Assembly (NCBI RefSeq): GCF_022201045.2
Contig: NC_068558.1
Location: 6,911,501-6,975,500, forward strand
DNA from: Citrus sinensis
Taxonomy: Eukaryota > Streptophyta > Magnoliopsida > Sapindales > Rutaceae
Direction of reading: 5' to 3'
Length of the DNA stretch: 64,000 bases
Shown here in pieces: positions 1-12,299 of the stretch; position 1 is the first letter of the stretch; each line of letters opens with the position of its first letter. Under the pieces are notes generated by a model. The model saw nothing but the letters and a program-made list of their open reading frames with translations. It had not been told where the DNA came from and did not search any database. The translations under genes were made by a program, and so were the position numbers.

Positions 1-1300
1 ATAGAACCAATGATTTTACATGTTTTTGGTTGCGCAATGAGTTATATATGCCCCATCGTCCCATAGTACACATGGTAGTAAGAACATCTCCCTGTTTAGT
101 TCCAAACATTCTGTAGTGCTCTCGAGATTTTATTTTTACTGATCAGTAGACAGAGAGGTGAACAGTTAACAGTTTTGTAGTTGTAATTTTGGAGCACGTA
201 TTTTGGACTCTGTTATTGAAACTCAATAGACAAACAACCCTGCTGCGTTTCTTGCATCTGGTTTTAAACTTCATGATTGGATTGAGCTAAGCCCTTGACG
301 ATCGTCAATTCCAGCAGGATTCTGTCAAAAGTTACTGAGTCACTGCTAGCAATAAAAACAAAGACAAAGAGGTGATAACTTTTTGGCTTATTATTGAGAA
401 GACAGGGTTCAGACTCTCCAGTTTCTACAAAACGGGTCGATGTCAAATTAATGTGAATAAATATATAATTATTGAAACCTGAAAATAGAGTGCAATTATC
501 ATTGTGATTTCAGTACGGTATCTTTCTGGTGCAGTAATTAGTCTGCTGTAAAGCTTGATTTTCAGGGTTGGACTTGATGGCACTGACACGACACTATCCG
601 GTCCATTGCAGGGTTGCCGGTTGCGTATTCGGTCTATTATTAGTCACGTTGTATTGATAATTATAATGAGGAGTTTGTTTCCTTGTTTTATTATGTGAAG
701 TACGTAATTGTGTCTTATAATTAATGAAAATTTAACGGTTGTGAAAAAATAAAATTATGTTATTTTATATTTTTAACCATTAAGGATAGTTATATATCTT
801 ATATAATAATGTTAAGTAATAATATTTTATAATAAAAATTATCAATAAAATGTGAAGTAAATCATTATTTTTTTCCTCCTTTTTCCTTGTAAAAGTTATA
901 ATTACTGTAAAACTGATCTTTATAATTAGAAAATTAGTGAGACCAATCGCTATTGTTTGTATTATGGCTCAGTCTAAAATATTATTCTTATATTAAAGAG
1001 AAATCTGATCATGGGAGAAAATCACTATCATATTGGAGAGGAATTAAATTATAAATATTCGATGCGACTGAGTCATTTACCATTATCGGAATGTAAAGCC
1101 AATAGGTTGTTTTTTTTCTTTTACCCCCTTAAAATAAACATCATCGCTTGATTTACAAGTAATTAATTATCATTATAATTATTCTTTCTTGTTTAAAAGC
1201 AGTCTTTGACGACACAGAGAAGATAATATCTTTGAAAGATGTAAAGTGAAAAAGCAAATCTTGAGAGGATCAAGTACAACATTTTATTTATTTTTAAAGG

Positions 1301-1434
1301 GTGCTGCTCTGTAACTTACAGCTCACCCAAAACAAATTTTACACAGTCCCTGAATTGTTTGAATAGCAACACCCACTTAGAGGTGTAAAAAAATTAGTTT
1401 TTGGGTGGTTGTATGTTACAGATTCTGTAACATA
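1301..1434. repeat. Small inverted-repeat element (MITE candidate)
   Basis: The left arm, with CTGTAAC, TTACAG and CACCCAAAA, pairs imperfectly with the right arm, which has TTTTGGGTGG, GTTACAG and CTGTAACATAG. About 40 bases per arm can be paired by eye. AAAGG occurs next to both ends and may be a short target duplication. The superfamily is not assigned. Confidence 0.4.
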
Positions 1435-2529
1435 GAAAGGTCCATTTTTAAAATGTAAAAGGTCATAGTTAGTTAAATAAAACTATATGAACATCACCTG
1501 AACAAAAATTAAGTCTAACTTAACACAACAGAAATTAATTGATACAGGTTAATTAATTAAAAATTATACCATTATTAATAAGGTCAAATTTGGTATCATC
1601 CTTTTTTCCCCCTCCCTTATTTTTCAATATAGTTAGATTTAGGTCTTCGTACACTTATCTACTTATGAGGAAAATAATTATTTGATGAATTCTGTTATAT
1701 TGATCCATTTTATATATAATAAAACTATGATATTGACCAAAATTGATTAGAGTTTGACTATGTTATTCTATCATTATTTTTGAAGTATGCAGAGTCTAAA
1801 CTTAGGTACTACTTGTTTTTTATTTTGAAATTTGAATGGTTATGAATTTTCCTGAAATTTGAATAAGTATGAATTTTTCTAAAGTTTAAATAGATCTGAA
1901 TACAAATGTTTTAATGATATATTTGTTTTTTTTAATATCTGAATATAGATGATATCTTATTTGTTTTTCTAAAATGTGGCATCGCAGAGAAAAGCCTTTT
2001 TTAATTAATTTAATTATTTAGTCCCATCTATTATAGTAACTTTCTACATGGACTTTTTTATTAAAAAAATTATTAAATATTGGATTTAATGAGTATTTTG
2101 GTGGGTTCAAATAGCCCCACTATTTTATAAATACAACATATCTTAAATATAATTATTTGACACTTACATTCTTGTAAATCAAAAAAATAAAAGAGATTAG
2201 GTTTTATAATTTAGAAAATAAGTATATTTAATATATATGTTTTTGGGATATGACATTTGCTTCCTATTAAGATCTTTTCTCGTTGAGATAAAAATTATAA
2301 AAGTTTATTTTTTATATTCAGATATAAATATTTAAAAATCATATATCAAATATAAAAAAAATAAAATTTAAAAAAGATTTGATTAAGAAAATTTTAGACT
2401 TTAGATGTTTAACAAACAAATTCTATGAATTTTTGAAATAACAACTTAAACATTCATCAATTGAATCCACAGAAATGTACATGGATGAGCATATAAATAT
2501 TACTGTTTAACTATACATCCATGCTATTG

Positions 2530-2716
2530 AGGGTGCGTTTGGGAGTAATGTATAGCAGTTGAATGACCAAAGTCCAACTGCCAAGGTGTTTGTTTGTTTG
2601 ATTGGGTTTTGGCACATCAACAGTCTTTTTTTCTCAATTCTACTCTACAACCATAGTTTTTACTCCACAATAATTATAATTTAAAAATTACAACACCTTA
2701 CCCCGAAATGCACCCT
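2530..2716. repeat. Small MITE candidate with AGGGTGC termini
   Basis: The left end reads AGGGTGCGTTTGGG. The reverse complement of the right end reads AGGGTGCATTTCGGGG. About 187 bases of AT-rich non-coding DNA lie between. Termini of this kind are common in plant MITEs. I could not find a clean target-site duplication, so the superfamily is left open. Confidence 0.45.
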
Positions 2717-3340
2717 AAGTTGGATGAATGTGATGGATAAATATTTAATTAAAAATATAAGGGAATCTAATATTTTAAAAGTATATAACCAATTTCATAA
2801 ATATGCTGAATTAAGAAACGAGACTTTTTCTTTCTGAATTGTTACACCATGTTCTCTACTGCTTTGTTTTAGCACAATATAGAGCTCTATTAAATAATTC
2901 AAATATCTATTCTTGCTAACAATTTAAGAAGCCTTCCCCTATTATGTGAGAAGGAAAAGAGCCATTTTTATTTGAAATTGTTGTAATCTAAATGTAGAGT
3001 GGGAAAAATATTAATTTTTTTTTTAAATGAAGACATAAATATTAAATATTAATTATTAATTGTTGTAATGACAGCGATGAAACAGCAACAAACTGTGAAG
3101 GCAGAATTAGAAAGGAACCGAGAAAAGAGAAGAAAAGGACATGTGAAAATTTAAAACAATTTAATGCCACCATGCAAACCCCCGCAAGGAAGCACGCGTC
3201 ATATCCCTATTTCACACGTGTCCCTTTACAGTGACCGAGCAGACCGGTTGCATAACCCCCTCCAACTGGCAGCAGGCGGTCACTGCTCTCTTACACGGTG
3301 CCACTGAGTCACTGACACACTCTTGCCTCTTCCCGCTCGC

Positions 3341-3346
3341 TATAAG
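3341..3346 (+). promoter_or_regulatory. TATA box of the SEUSS-like gene
   Basis: TATAAG follows a CT-rich stretch and precedes a likely non-coding first exon of roughly 3370-3477. That exon ends at a good donor (CTAG|GTATAT, intron from 3478). The 5' UTR intron closes at TTTTCAG (4225), nine bases before the start codon. The transcription start is inferred. Confidence 0.45.
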
Positions 3347-4233
3347 AGCCTCCTCAAAAACATCAACTTTCATGGTTGTCTTACTCAAAAATCTTTTCTT
3401 TTGTATTTGTTTCTAGCAAAAAAACAAAGATAAAAAAAAAGAGAGAGACTTCAAAACAGATAGTCAGATACTACTAGGTATATATTATTGTCTCACTTGT
3501 TTTTTAAATGTTATTGTAGTTTTTTGTTTTTTGACATTTTGACTTTCTGGGTTTTGTGTTTCATGATGCGGGTTTTGGGAAAACGACTGTTTGGTTGATG
3601 GGAAAATGTGGGAAAATGCTGGGAAAGATGGTAAAGGCTTGAACTTTGGGGTTTCTTTTAGGTGCTTGTGAAGCTGAAAGGAACACGCAGAGCTCAGTTA
3701 CCTGAGCATTATGTAACCCATTTGTTAAAATGTGCCTCTTTATGTTTTTCTCAGTTTCTACAGCTGCCTAGCTACAATTTTTTAGGTTAAGTTGGCCTTC
3801 ATTGTGCTTGATTCAGAAGTGCTTCATTTGAACTTCGTTTTAACATTTTTGTGTGTATGCGGGTTTGTGCTTGTTTGATTCTCTAAATTTAGTTTTAGGG
3901 ATCTCTCTGTTTGTTTCTGGGGAAATTGTTGCCTTTCTTGTGGGTTTTTCTCAAGCTTCAGAGTAGAACAACTCTGAAAATGAAATAAAATGCTTAAATT
4001 TTCTGTTGCAAAAATGGTTTGAGATGCTGCATTCATGTTAGTCTGATAGCTAAACCATGGACAGTTTGTTGGTGGGTGGAGGTGTTTGTGTGTATGTGTG
4101 CATTCTTTGGTGCTAGATACAACTTTCTTTTCGCTTGTTAAATTAGGTTTTCATTTCTTGTTACTTCTGCCTAAAGACTGATGTGACGATCATTGATATT
4201 TTCTTCTCATTGCTAAGGTTTTCAGGTTCTGGG

Positions 4234-7200
4234 ATGGCTCTTGAGGCCTTCTCTGATTCCAAGTACCAATTCGCATTCTCCTCTGGGGTACTGAATCAGG
4301 TGACTGGAGACACTATGCAGCCCTCAAGCTCTAATCACTTACTACAAAATGATGGACAATACCGGGCTGCAGTAGCTTCCCTATTGAATGCATCTTCTGG
4401 AAATTTGTCAGGTTCTGCTGCTAATATAAATGAGGGTATGGTCACTGGGTTGAGAAATCAAACAATTGTGCAAGAAACTACAAACTACAGACTGAGTAGG
4501 TTTAGTTCTTTACTTCCCAATAGTAGCTCAGCAATTTCTATGGGTCCTCAATCGCATCGAAGTGCCAGTGCAGATATGTACTCTTATCTTAATTTACCTC
4601 CATTGCCTGTGTTCTCATCACATAGCTCGGGCAGTACAGGTTCTTCGAACACAGATGGTTCCTCCACATTGCAGCAGACCTCCCATTTAGGCATTAATAG
4701 CTCACAGCCACGGAAAAGGAAACAACAGCAGAGAGGTTTATCTGCTACATCTCCGCCTGACTTGCACAGACGTCAAGGTGAATCTTCTAATGATAAAAAA
4801 CTCGATATCTGTGCTTCAACTGAGATGCAAAAGAAGCCGAGATTGAACACATTGCAGCTCGGATCAAAAAGTGAGCAGCAAAATATTTTACATTCTACTC
4901 CTGAATTTGGGGCAGTTGACATAGATAAGATGCAGCAGCAGCAGATGAGGCATCACCAGTTACAGCAGCCAATGCATCAAGTCCCTGCTGCATATGCATT
5001 GCATAGTGGAGTATGTTCACGCCGGATAATGCAATACATGTATCATCTGCGGCATAGACCATCTGTGAGTTAATAGTTTAATTGTATAACTATTACAAAA
5101 CCTTTTATATTTTCATTTGAGGACATTGAGCTGATAGTATCTATGTGGGGTTTCCTCGCACACCCTCTTGCTGTCTTTTAACAGTATGCTCCCACTTCAT
5201 TCTCTGTTTAGTGATATTCTTGAAGGTGCTCTAACTCTCATTGTTTGTTTTTACAGGAAAATGGCATTGCCTACTGGAGGAAATTTGTGGCCGAGTATTT
5301 TGCCCCTTGCGCTAAGAAAAGGTGGTGTTTTTCTATGTATGATAATGCGGGACACCATGCCTTTGGTTTTTTCCCCAAGGCAGCTGTGGTCAGTTTTCTT
5401 ACTGTCTGTTGTTTCTCTGTTACGCAAATCTTCTTTTGTGAATATCCTTTCCATTTATTTTGTCATTCGTTTTGTATGAAACTGCTTAGTTTGAATATTG
5501 TTTGGTCTTCCTGTTGGCTTTTCAGGATGCTTGGCAGTGTGATCTATGTGGTACTAAACCAGGAAGGGGGTTTGGTAAGTGCAAGACGTTTTTACCTGTT
5601 GTTAAATTGTTGACAACAGTTATCCTGATTATTTGAATATGTTTGGTGGTGTGTAACTGCTTTCTATCCTTATCTGCATGGTAGAAGCAAATTTGGAAGC
5701 ATTTCCAAGGCTTAATAAAGTAATGTTTGAGAGTGGTGTCATTGATGAACTCTTATATCTGGATATGCCACATGAGCGTGTTCAATTTTCTGGATTGATG
5801 ATATTGGAATATGGCAAAGCAGTTCAAGAGACTGTCTTTGAGCAATGTCGTGTTGTTCGAGAGGGTAAACTTCGTATAGTGTTCACTCCTGATCTGAAGG
5901 TCAGTAAGGTCCATTTAATATTGACTTGGTTAATTAATCTTGTTAACCTTATGTTTATGATATCCATAATATTTTCAGATACTTTCTTGGGAGTTTTGTG
6001 CATGGCAACATGAAGAATTTTTGCCTCGGAATTTGGTTGCTCCTCAGGTAGTGATTCTTAGGATTGATGTAGTCTGTTCTTTAATTAAAAGTCTTGATTT
6101 GTGATCTTGTACTTAGGTTCTATACTTGGTTAACAGTTGTCTGTGGGGCGACCCTGTTGTTTTAAATTCTTGAAAAAATTTCCTTGTTTCCAGGTTAATC
6201 AGTTGGTTCAAACAGCACAAAATTATGAAAGCACTATTTACAGTGGATCTGATGGTGCAACACCACACAATTTACAAGCTAATTGCAATATGTAAGTGTT
6301 CAATACCTTCTTCCAGTGAATGAATTTTGGCACCACCCTCAAATGAAAAATTTGTCATGCAAGTTCCATTGGCCTTTGGTGGAGGTCCCCTATGATTTCT
6401 GTTTCCCTCATGTTGACTGATTAAGTGATGATGAAGAATAAACATTTAAACCTGTAAAGATTGCTATAGTGCTGCAATGTTTTGTTAATTTATGAGTTAG
6501 AAAGAGCCTATTTTATACTCTCTATTTATGTGCTTTTTACGTATCTAGTAACTCGGACCTTCACTCAGAGAATTTTCATGAGTGGACAAATAATTTTGCC
6601 TACTCCTTTTGTGTGGAAAATACTTTGGTTGTATAAGACCACTATAGAGGAAGCAATACTTAGAAATATTATCTAGTTATTGATAATTTTCCTTACTTCA
6701 GGTTTCTGGTGGCTGGTTGTCAACTTGCGAGAAATACAGAGTTAGATTTGGTTGATGATTTGGGATTTCCCAAGCGATATGTTAGATCATTACAGGTACA
6801 TATACATAATTCACTCTGGTTGAAAAGAAATTCCAAGTCTTGAGATAATTTGCTGTATTATTGTTTTACAGATAGCTGAGATTGTCAACAGTATGAAAGA
6901 CTTAATTTCATTCAGCTTGAATAGTAACACTGGACCTATAGGTAATTGATATCTCATATACTGCTGTTGTTGGCTTGCAATATGTTATAAATTTTGGCTT
7001 CCTTTGTTGGAAATTTGATTTTGGTTTTAACATTGCATATACTTTTTGCTTTCCAAGGATTTTGTATTTTGCAGTGAAAATTTAGCAAATTTCTGCCTAC
7101 TTTTGGCTTTTCCTGACTTTCAACCCTTAGACTTTGTTCAGAAAATTTGTGAATGGTATTACCCATAATTTGAGGTTATTTGTCATAATGTCTTAGAAAC

Positions 7201-8232
7201 ATATGTAATATAATTAATTATTTGAATAACAATTTGAGTAAAATCTTTAATCATAAATGAGTTTGGTAAGTGATTTCTTTTCTTTTATTTGTTTTCTTCT
7301 ATAATATGTTCTCTTGATTATGCTACTTTGACCAAATGTGGTGTAAATTTTGAACTACTTTGTTAGCTGATTGATACTAGCATGGAAAATCATATCTGAT
7401 ACTACTGCTAATTTTAGAGAGCTTGAAGAATTATTGTTGTGAAGCAAGCGGAAGTAAGCCCCTGAAAGATGAATCACTAGAGAAGAGAAGTGCTCAGGAT
7501 CTCTTAAATGATGGGAGAAAGTTAGTAGCTGCTTCACCTATTCTTGATAACAGTGAAAATGATAGCTCTAGCTTCACTGGTTGTGGGCCTTTGGCTAGCT
7601 GCGAAGGAGCAACACTTTCCCCTGGTTATTATGAGAGACTGTTAAGACACAACTCTTTCAATCCAAAATTGAGCAAAGTGAAACAGGAGCCTTCTTTGTC
7701 ATACAAATCTGGTGCATCTTCAAAATCATCTCAATGTCCTAAAACCATGCAGTCTGGGCTTGTCCAGAATTTCTCAGTTGATGGCATGTCAAGTTTTGAT
7801 TCTTCAGAATGCAACCAGAAGAAGACAATGGAGGAACGCCTGATCCGAAGATTGCTGCAGGAGATGATCAATAACAGCAGAACCAACGGGGACAATGAGG
7901 TGGAAAAAGTAAACCATAAAACTCCTAATAACAAGAATTCTGGTTTTCCAGCTATAACCATAGCAAACAATGTTGATAGGAACATGATGGAATTCAGGAA
8001 CAACGGATCATTTCCATTCCCCTCAAATGCAGAAAGTGGTCATGTGGGGAAATTGAGCTCCTTTACCAGTGCCTCCAGCATGCTCCCTTCTGGTAGTTAT
8101 AGTAATGACAACTTCATTAGAAGAGATCAATATTTGCCTGAAGTGATACAGAGCATGGCTTACGGGTACCACGATAACAGGACTCCTGATGGGGGTGGCG
8201 GCCGGGACATGATCTACAATAGAAAGACATGA
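4234..8232 (+). CDS. SLK: SEUSS-like transcriptional co-regulator (SLK type), 9 coding exons
   Basis: Coding exons are 4234-5064, 5257-5388, 5526-5574, 5685-5899, 5979-6047, 6194-6291, 6702-6795, 6872-6941 and 7418-8232. All introns are GT-AG and the joined frame gives 790 residues. The start is the ATG of MALEAF; the frame runs upstream without another ATG. Residues 1-258 are Ser/Gln-rich with a basic patch (RKRKQQQR). Residues about 260-515 form the LIM-domain-binding (Ldb1/Chip-like) region, with RRIMQYMYHLRHRP, YWRKFVAEYF, AKKRWC, WQCDLCGTKPGRGF, LSWEFCAWQHEE and GFPKRYVRSLQIAEIV. Near residue 660 is the conserved MEERLIRRLLQEMINN. Family members recruit LEUNIG-type co-repressors in the nucleus and act in flower, ovule and embryo patterning. 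The glutamine tracts are short compared with Arabidopsis SEUSS and SLK2 as I recall them. Which SLK this is cannot be settled without a tree. Confidence 0.93.
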
Positions 8233-9812
8233 CTAATGACTTTGCTCATTTTGAGTTATTCACTTGTGATTTCTGACTTGGGATGAATACCAGGGAAGTG
8301 GTTCTGCATAGAGGTTCACATAGCTTTTGAAGCAGCTTAGGCTTTTTGGTAATGTAATCATGACGCTGATATAATATTATAATGATTTGAAATTAACCCC
8401 TATAGTGTTTTTAACTTTTTTTTGGTAATATAATCATGCTGCTCTGTCGTTAATCAATGCCAAACAATCTGGTGTGATTTTCCTTCCTCACAAGCTAAGC
8501 TAATATATAATATCGGGTGCGTTTAACACATTATATTGTATTGCATTAGTTGTATCGTATCAATAAATATTGTATTATATTGTATTAAGTTGTAATACAG
8601 TATCATATTTAGTATATTTTATTATTATTATTTATATTCAACTAATAATTTGAAGTTTTATAATTAAAACCAATAATTTTTATCGTCAGCCAACATATGT
8701 GTTGGGCTGTCTTTGTACTTTAATGTCATTTGAACTATATTTTAGTATCATTAGAATTATATGATAGGTGTTATCTTAAATTTATGACAAGCAAAAGCTT
8801 TTACATAATCGCATAGTCTCAATAATAAGAATTTTAATTGTACCAAATCTCAATGCAAAGGATCTTAGAATTGTCGTTGACAGTTCAATAATACTAGCGG
8901 CAACATTTCTGGCCTCCCGTCCCCGGTTTGTTTAATGTGAACAGTGCCACATTATAATGTATTACAGTACACCATAATGTAGCTTTAAAGATTTTCCGAA
9001 CATAGCATTGCACTTAACTAATGCAATTCCATGGAATGTGATGTGATAAACATATCCATTATTTATACAACGTGGAATTTGAAATCTTATGCCATGTTTG
9101 ATATCGGATCCTTGAGATGCCTTTCACTCAAATTCTATGAGAACCAGAAGATTAGGTGGCCATTACAGGTCAAATAGAAAGGCTGGATACTATTACAAAT
9201 GATATAGGTTTATTCGTCCTTCAACCTTGAGATTTAACTAACTTATATTTTTGCTAAAAAGCAAAAAACTACCTTATACGAGACCCAAAATCCAAGCCAA
9301 CTATCACTATAATGGCAAAGACTAGTTGAGAGAGGACGAGGTGAAAAGAGAGGATAATCCAAGAAAGTTCAAAATTAAGCCCTTACAGGGGAAGATGGGG
9401 ATCCGGCATCAAGTATCACAAAGATGTTTCAATCTTATTTTTGTAATAAATGACAGATAAAAAAAAATTCGGCATTCTCAATATGGAAATTGATATGAAG
9501 GCTGAATCATTTTTTTACTTTGCGAAGTAACAAAGAACAGAATGATATAAAAAGAGGTAGCACGCAAGTATATCACACAACATGGTTCAATTACCAAGTA
9601 GCACTCGTTTTGTGAAGAAAAAAAAGACACCATACAAGAAGCCCTTGATAATGATGAAAGATAATTACACACTAAAAGACCATAACATATACATCAGCCT
9701 GTTCCAGACTAAAAGGACTACCAGTATTTGATCCTGCTTTCTTAAGATACCCAACCTCTCTACAACATGTGGGTGTTTTCACTTTTCCTACATTTGAGTG
9801 GCCAAGCGCAGT
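8233..9812. other. Intergenic region between the SEUSS-like and F-box genes
   Basis: The two genes converge here, so both 3' UTRs should lie in this stretch. The part at about 8515-9065 has weakly paired ends (GTTTAACACATT...GCATTAGTT against GTTTATCACATCAC...GCATTAGTT in reverse complement) and may be an old MITE. No further coding sequence is seen. Confidence 0.5.
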
Positions 9813-12270
9813 TCAAAAATGCTTTAACCTCTCTGTACATTTACTTGGGCATATTAGGACCGAATCTAAACAAAGACCACCTTTGGTGTGGGTGCAATCG
9901 ATCTGCATCATGGAGAACTTGATCTTGGTCAAAAGATTGCCATTCTCGACTATGAAGTCCCCAATGTGATACTGAACCCATTTTCCCGGTTCATTCAAAA
10001 TGCATTGCGATGAAGCATGCTGACCGTCTGATGTCCATAGCTGAAACTGCACAGGCTTTCTATCCCAACCGTGGACATGCTCGGTGCTGCAGATCCTGCG
10101 ACCAAATCTCTTGGATGCCCGTCCTAACTGCAGTCTCATGAATATGCTATAAGTTCCAGCCGGGAAAGGAAACTCCAACTCCCCATCAACTTCAAACCAC
10201 CAAATTTGCTGAAGATATGCAACTGAAGTGAATCTGAACACAAGGAAAAGGAAATGCTAATCAATTCCCACACTGTATTTTGCTATTAAGTGTAATAATA
10301 AAACATCTTTAATCAAATGTTCAATCATAAACCATAAACAGCATAACAAGAAAACATCTAGAACCTTCAATATTGATTTACTTTTATTGAACACGCAACT
10401 CCAGCCAGAGTCATAAAGCAAACATCTTCCTTGATTCAAAAGACAAAAAAAGGCAACAAATGGATGTTGATTTGAAAGGGAAGTGACTTTATATCAATAA
10501 AAAAGAATTGTTGTTTGAAAAAAGAATTTTCAAAATACATTCATGGGAAATTATCATTTGTATACCCTTAGTTTACTCCATTATCAAAAATACTACAACA
10601 CTTTGAGGGTGTATCAATCGTCCACCCTAAGTTGACAAAATGTATCAGCTAACCACCAAACCGTTAGTTGCCGTTTAAGTATGATGACATCAGAAGGGTA
10701 ATTTGGTCTTTTCATATGATACAAGTGATAATTTAAGGGTATACAAGTGATAAAAAGAGAATTTAAGGGTATACAAGTGATAATTTTCAAGGGTAAAATC
10801 GTCAATTCACTGTACTTCCGTTAACTTTCAAACGGCAACTAACGGTTTGGTGGTCGGCTGATACATTTTGTCAATTAAGGGTGGACGATTGATACACCCT
10901 CAAAGTGTTGTAGTATTTTTGATAACAGAGCAAATATAGGGTATACGAATGATAATTTCCCTACATTCATTAATCAACATTTGAATAAGGCTTAAAGTCA
11001 AAGAGAGAATAGTTTTAAACAATAGTATGAAACTACATGCCGCCAACAGATTTGCAGGTCAAACAAATCAATGTTATAGGAAACAGGAATGATCAATAAC
11101 AGCATGCAGTTGGGAATCTAGTAACGTCTTTCCCTGGGAAGGCAAAACTCAGTAAAATAACAAAACTTCAAGGACAGAAAGGCAGTCATAGAACCTCGAA
11201 TTCCCCCACAAAATCAAGGCGTCACACAATCATTCAATCAATCAATCATGATTCAATTAATATATTAAAAACTGGACAATTAAGAAAACAAAGAAACATA
11301 CTTTGAAGAAATTCAGCAAGAAACTGCCCCGTACACCGGCTCTTTATCGGCCAATCTTAAAAAATACTATATGATAAGAAACCGAAAATTTCCCCATTCT
11401 CATGGAAAATTACTTTAATTGGTTCTAAAACGTCTCACCTAGATTCCTCGGTTGGAATATGATTCCAATATCTCCGATCATCAATACCAGTAATCGCCAG
11501 CCCCTTGGCCGAAATGGATAGACAGACACCCCCAGTACTCTTATCTAGCCAAACTTTCTGCACACAACCATTATATGCAAACTTATCAACCCAATGAACA
11601 AAAAGAATCAAATTCACAAAGCCCCTGCAAACAAAGGAAAAAACATCTAATCTATTGGTTCATGGTATAAATCCCAACAAGGCCATAAGATTAAAATATC
11701 CGATAAGAGAACAAATTCTGCTATGTAATGACAAAAGAATTTTATCTTTCGTTCCTTAATCAACAAGAAAACAACAAAGTTCAAAACAATTTCATTAAAA
11801 AATTCACTTCTTTCTCATAATCTGAAAGAAAAACTTGAAGAAGAGTTGAAATGAAAATCCCAAATAACAAAACGCGCGCGCGCGCGCGCACACACATGAT
11901 ATCCACAGTTTCTTGCAATCGAAACGAAAACGAAACTAATTACCTTGGTGCCACCATCAAAAGAATTCATTCGACAAAGCCTGGCATAAATCTCTCTCTT
12001 ACCCAAATCCTTTTTCAAATCACCAAACACTTCTTCAATCAAAGTTCGATAATTAGGAGGCAATTTAGATTCCCAGACGAAATCGGCCAAAGAAGCCCCA
12101 CGAAAAGCTCTATTCAATCTAGCCAATTTGCAAATCTCTGTCGGATCCAAAGACCCAATAATCAAAGCCACACAACTCTCCGGCAAATCACCCAGTCCCG
12201 GCTTTGCTGCTGCGGAACCAGGTGTTGCGCCGTTTGGGTCCCGAAATAAAGCAGAAAAATTTGCACCCAT
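9813..12270 (-). CDS. PP2-A: F-box protein with a PP2 lectin-like domain (PP2-A11/A12/A13 type)
   Basis: Three exons on the minus strand, in coding order 12270-11944, 11557-11439 and 10233-9813, encode 288 residues, close to the roughly 290 usual for the family. The start is the ATG of MGANFSALF. The F-box covers residues about 26-74 ([18 protein letters not shown], then a Leu/Ala-rich helix and FVWESKLP). The PP2 domain runs from about residue 110 to the end, with [78 protein letters not shown] and [19 protein letters not shown]. Such proteins are expected to be substrate receptors of SCF (SKP1-cullin-F-box) ubiquitin ligases, with PP2 as a possible glycan- or protein-binding module; neither is shown here. 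Intron 2 carries a MITE and intron 1 a CG/CA microsatellite. Confidence 0.94.
10545..10961. mobile_element. 417-bp Mutator-type MITE in intron 2 of the F-box/PP2 gene
   Basis: The ends are GGGAAATTATCATTTGTATA and its near-perfect reverse complement. The inverted repeats run about 135 bases each way. The element is flanked by a perfect 9-bp direct repeat, TACATTCAT, at 10536-10544 and 10962-10970. Long terminal inverted repeats with a 9-bp duplication fit a Mutator-like non-autonomous element. A segment containing GGGTATACAAGTGATA is tandemly repeated near 10732-10785. No transposase is encoded. Confidence 0.9.
11873..11896. repeat. (CG)n-(CA)n microsatellite
   Basis: About eight CG units run into CA units. 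The tract lies in intron 1 of the F-box/PP2 gene, some 50 bases inside the intron from the exon 1 donor at 11943. Such a CpG run stands out in this AT-rich DNA and is likely polymorphic. Confidence 0.9.
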
Positions 12271-12299
12271 CAAGCTCAAAATCAAAATTAAAAAACAGA

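Larger units (their letters stand above)
1..3330. other. AT-rich intergenic region upstream of the SEUSS-like gene
   Basis: I see no convincing gene here. Short open frames lack family similarity and many have no ATG. The stretch is AT-rich and holds two small inverted-repeat candidates, at about 1301-1434 and 2530-2716, listed separately. The last 200 bases are more GC-rich and lead into the promoter of the next gene. Confidence 0.6.
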
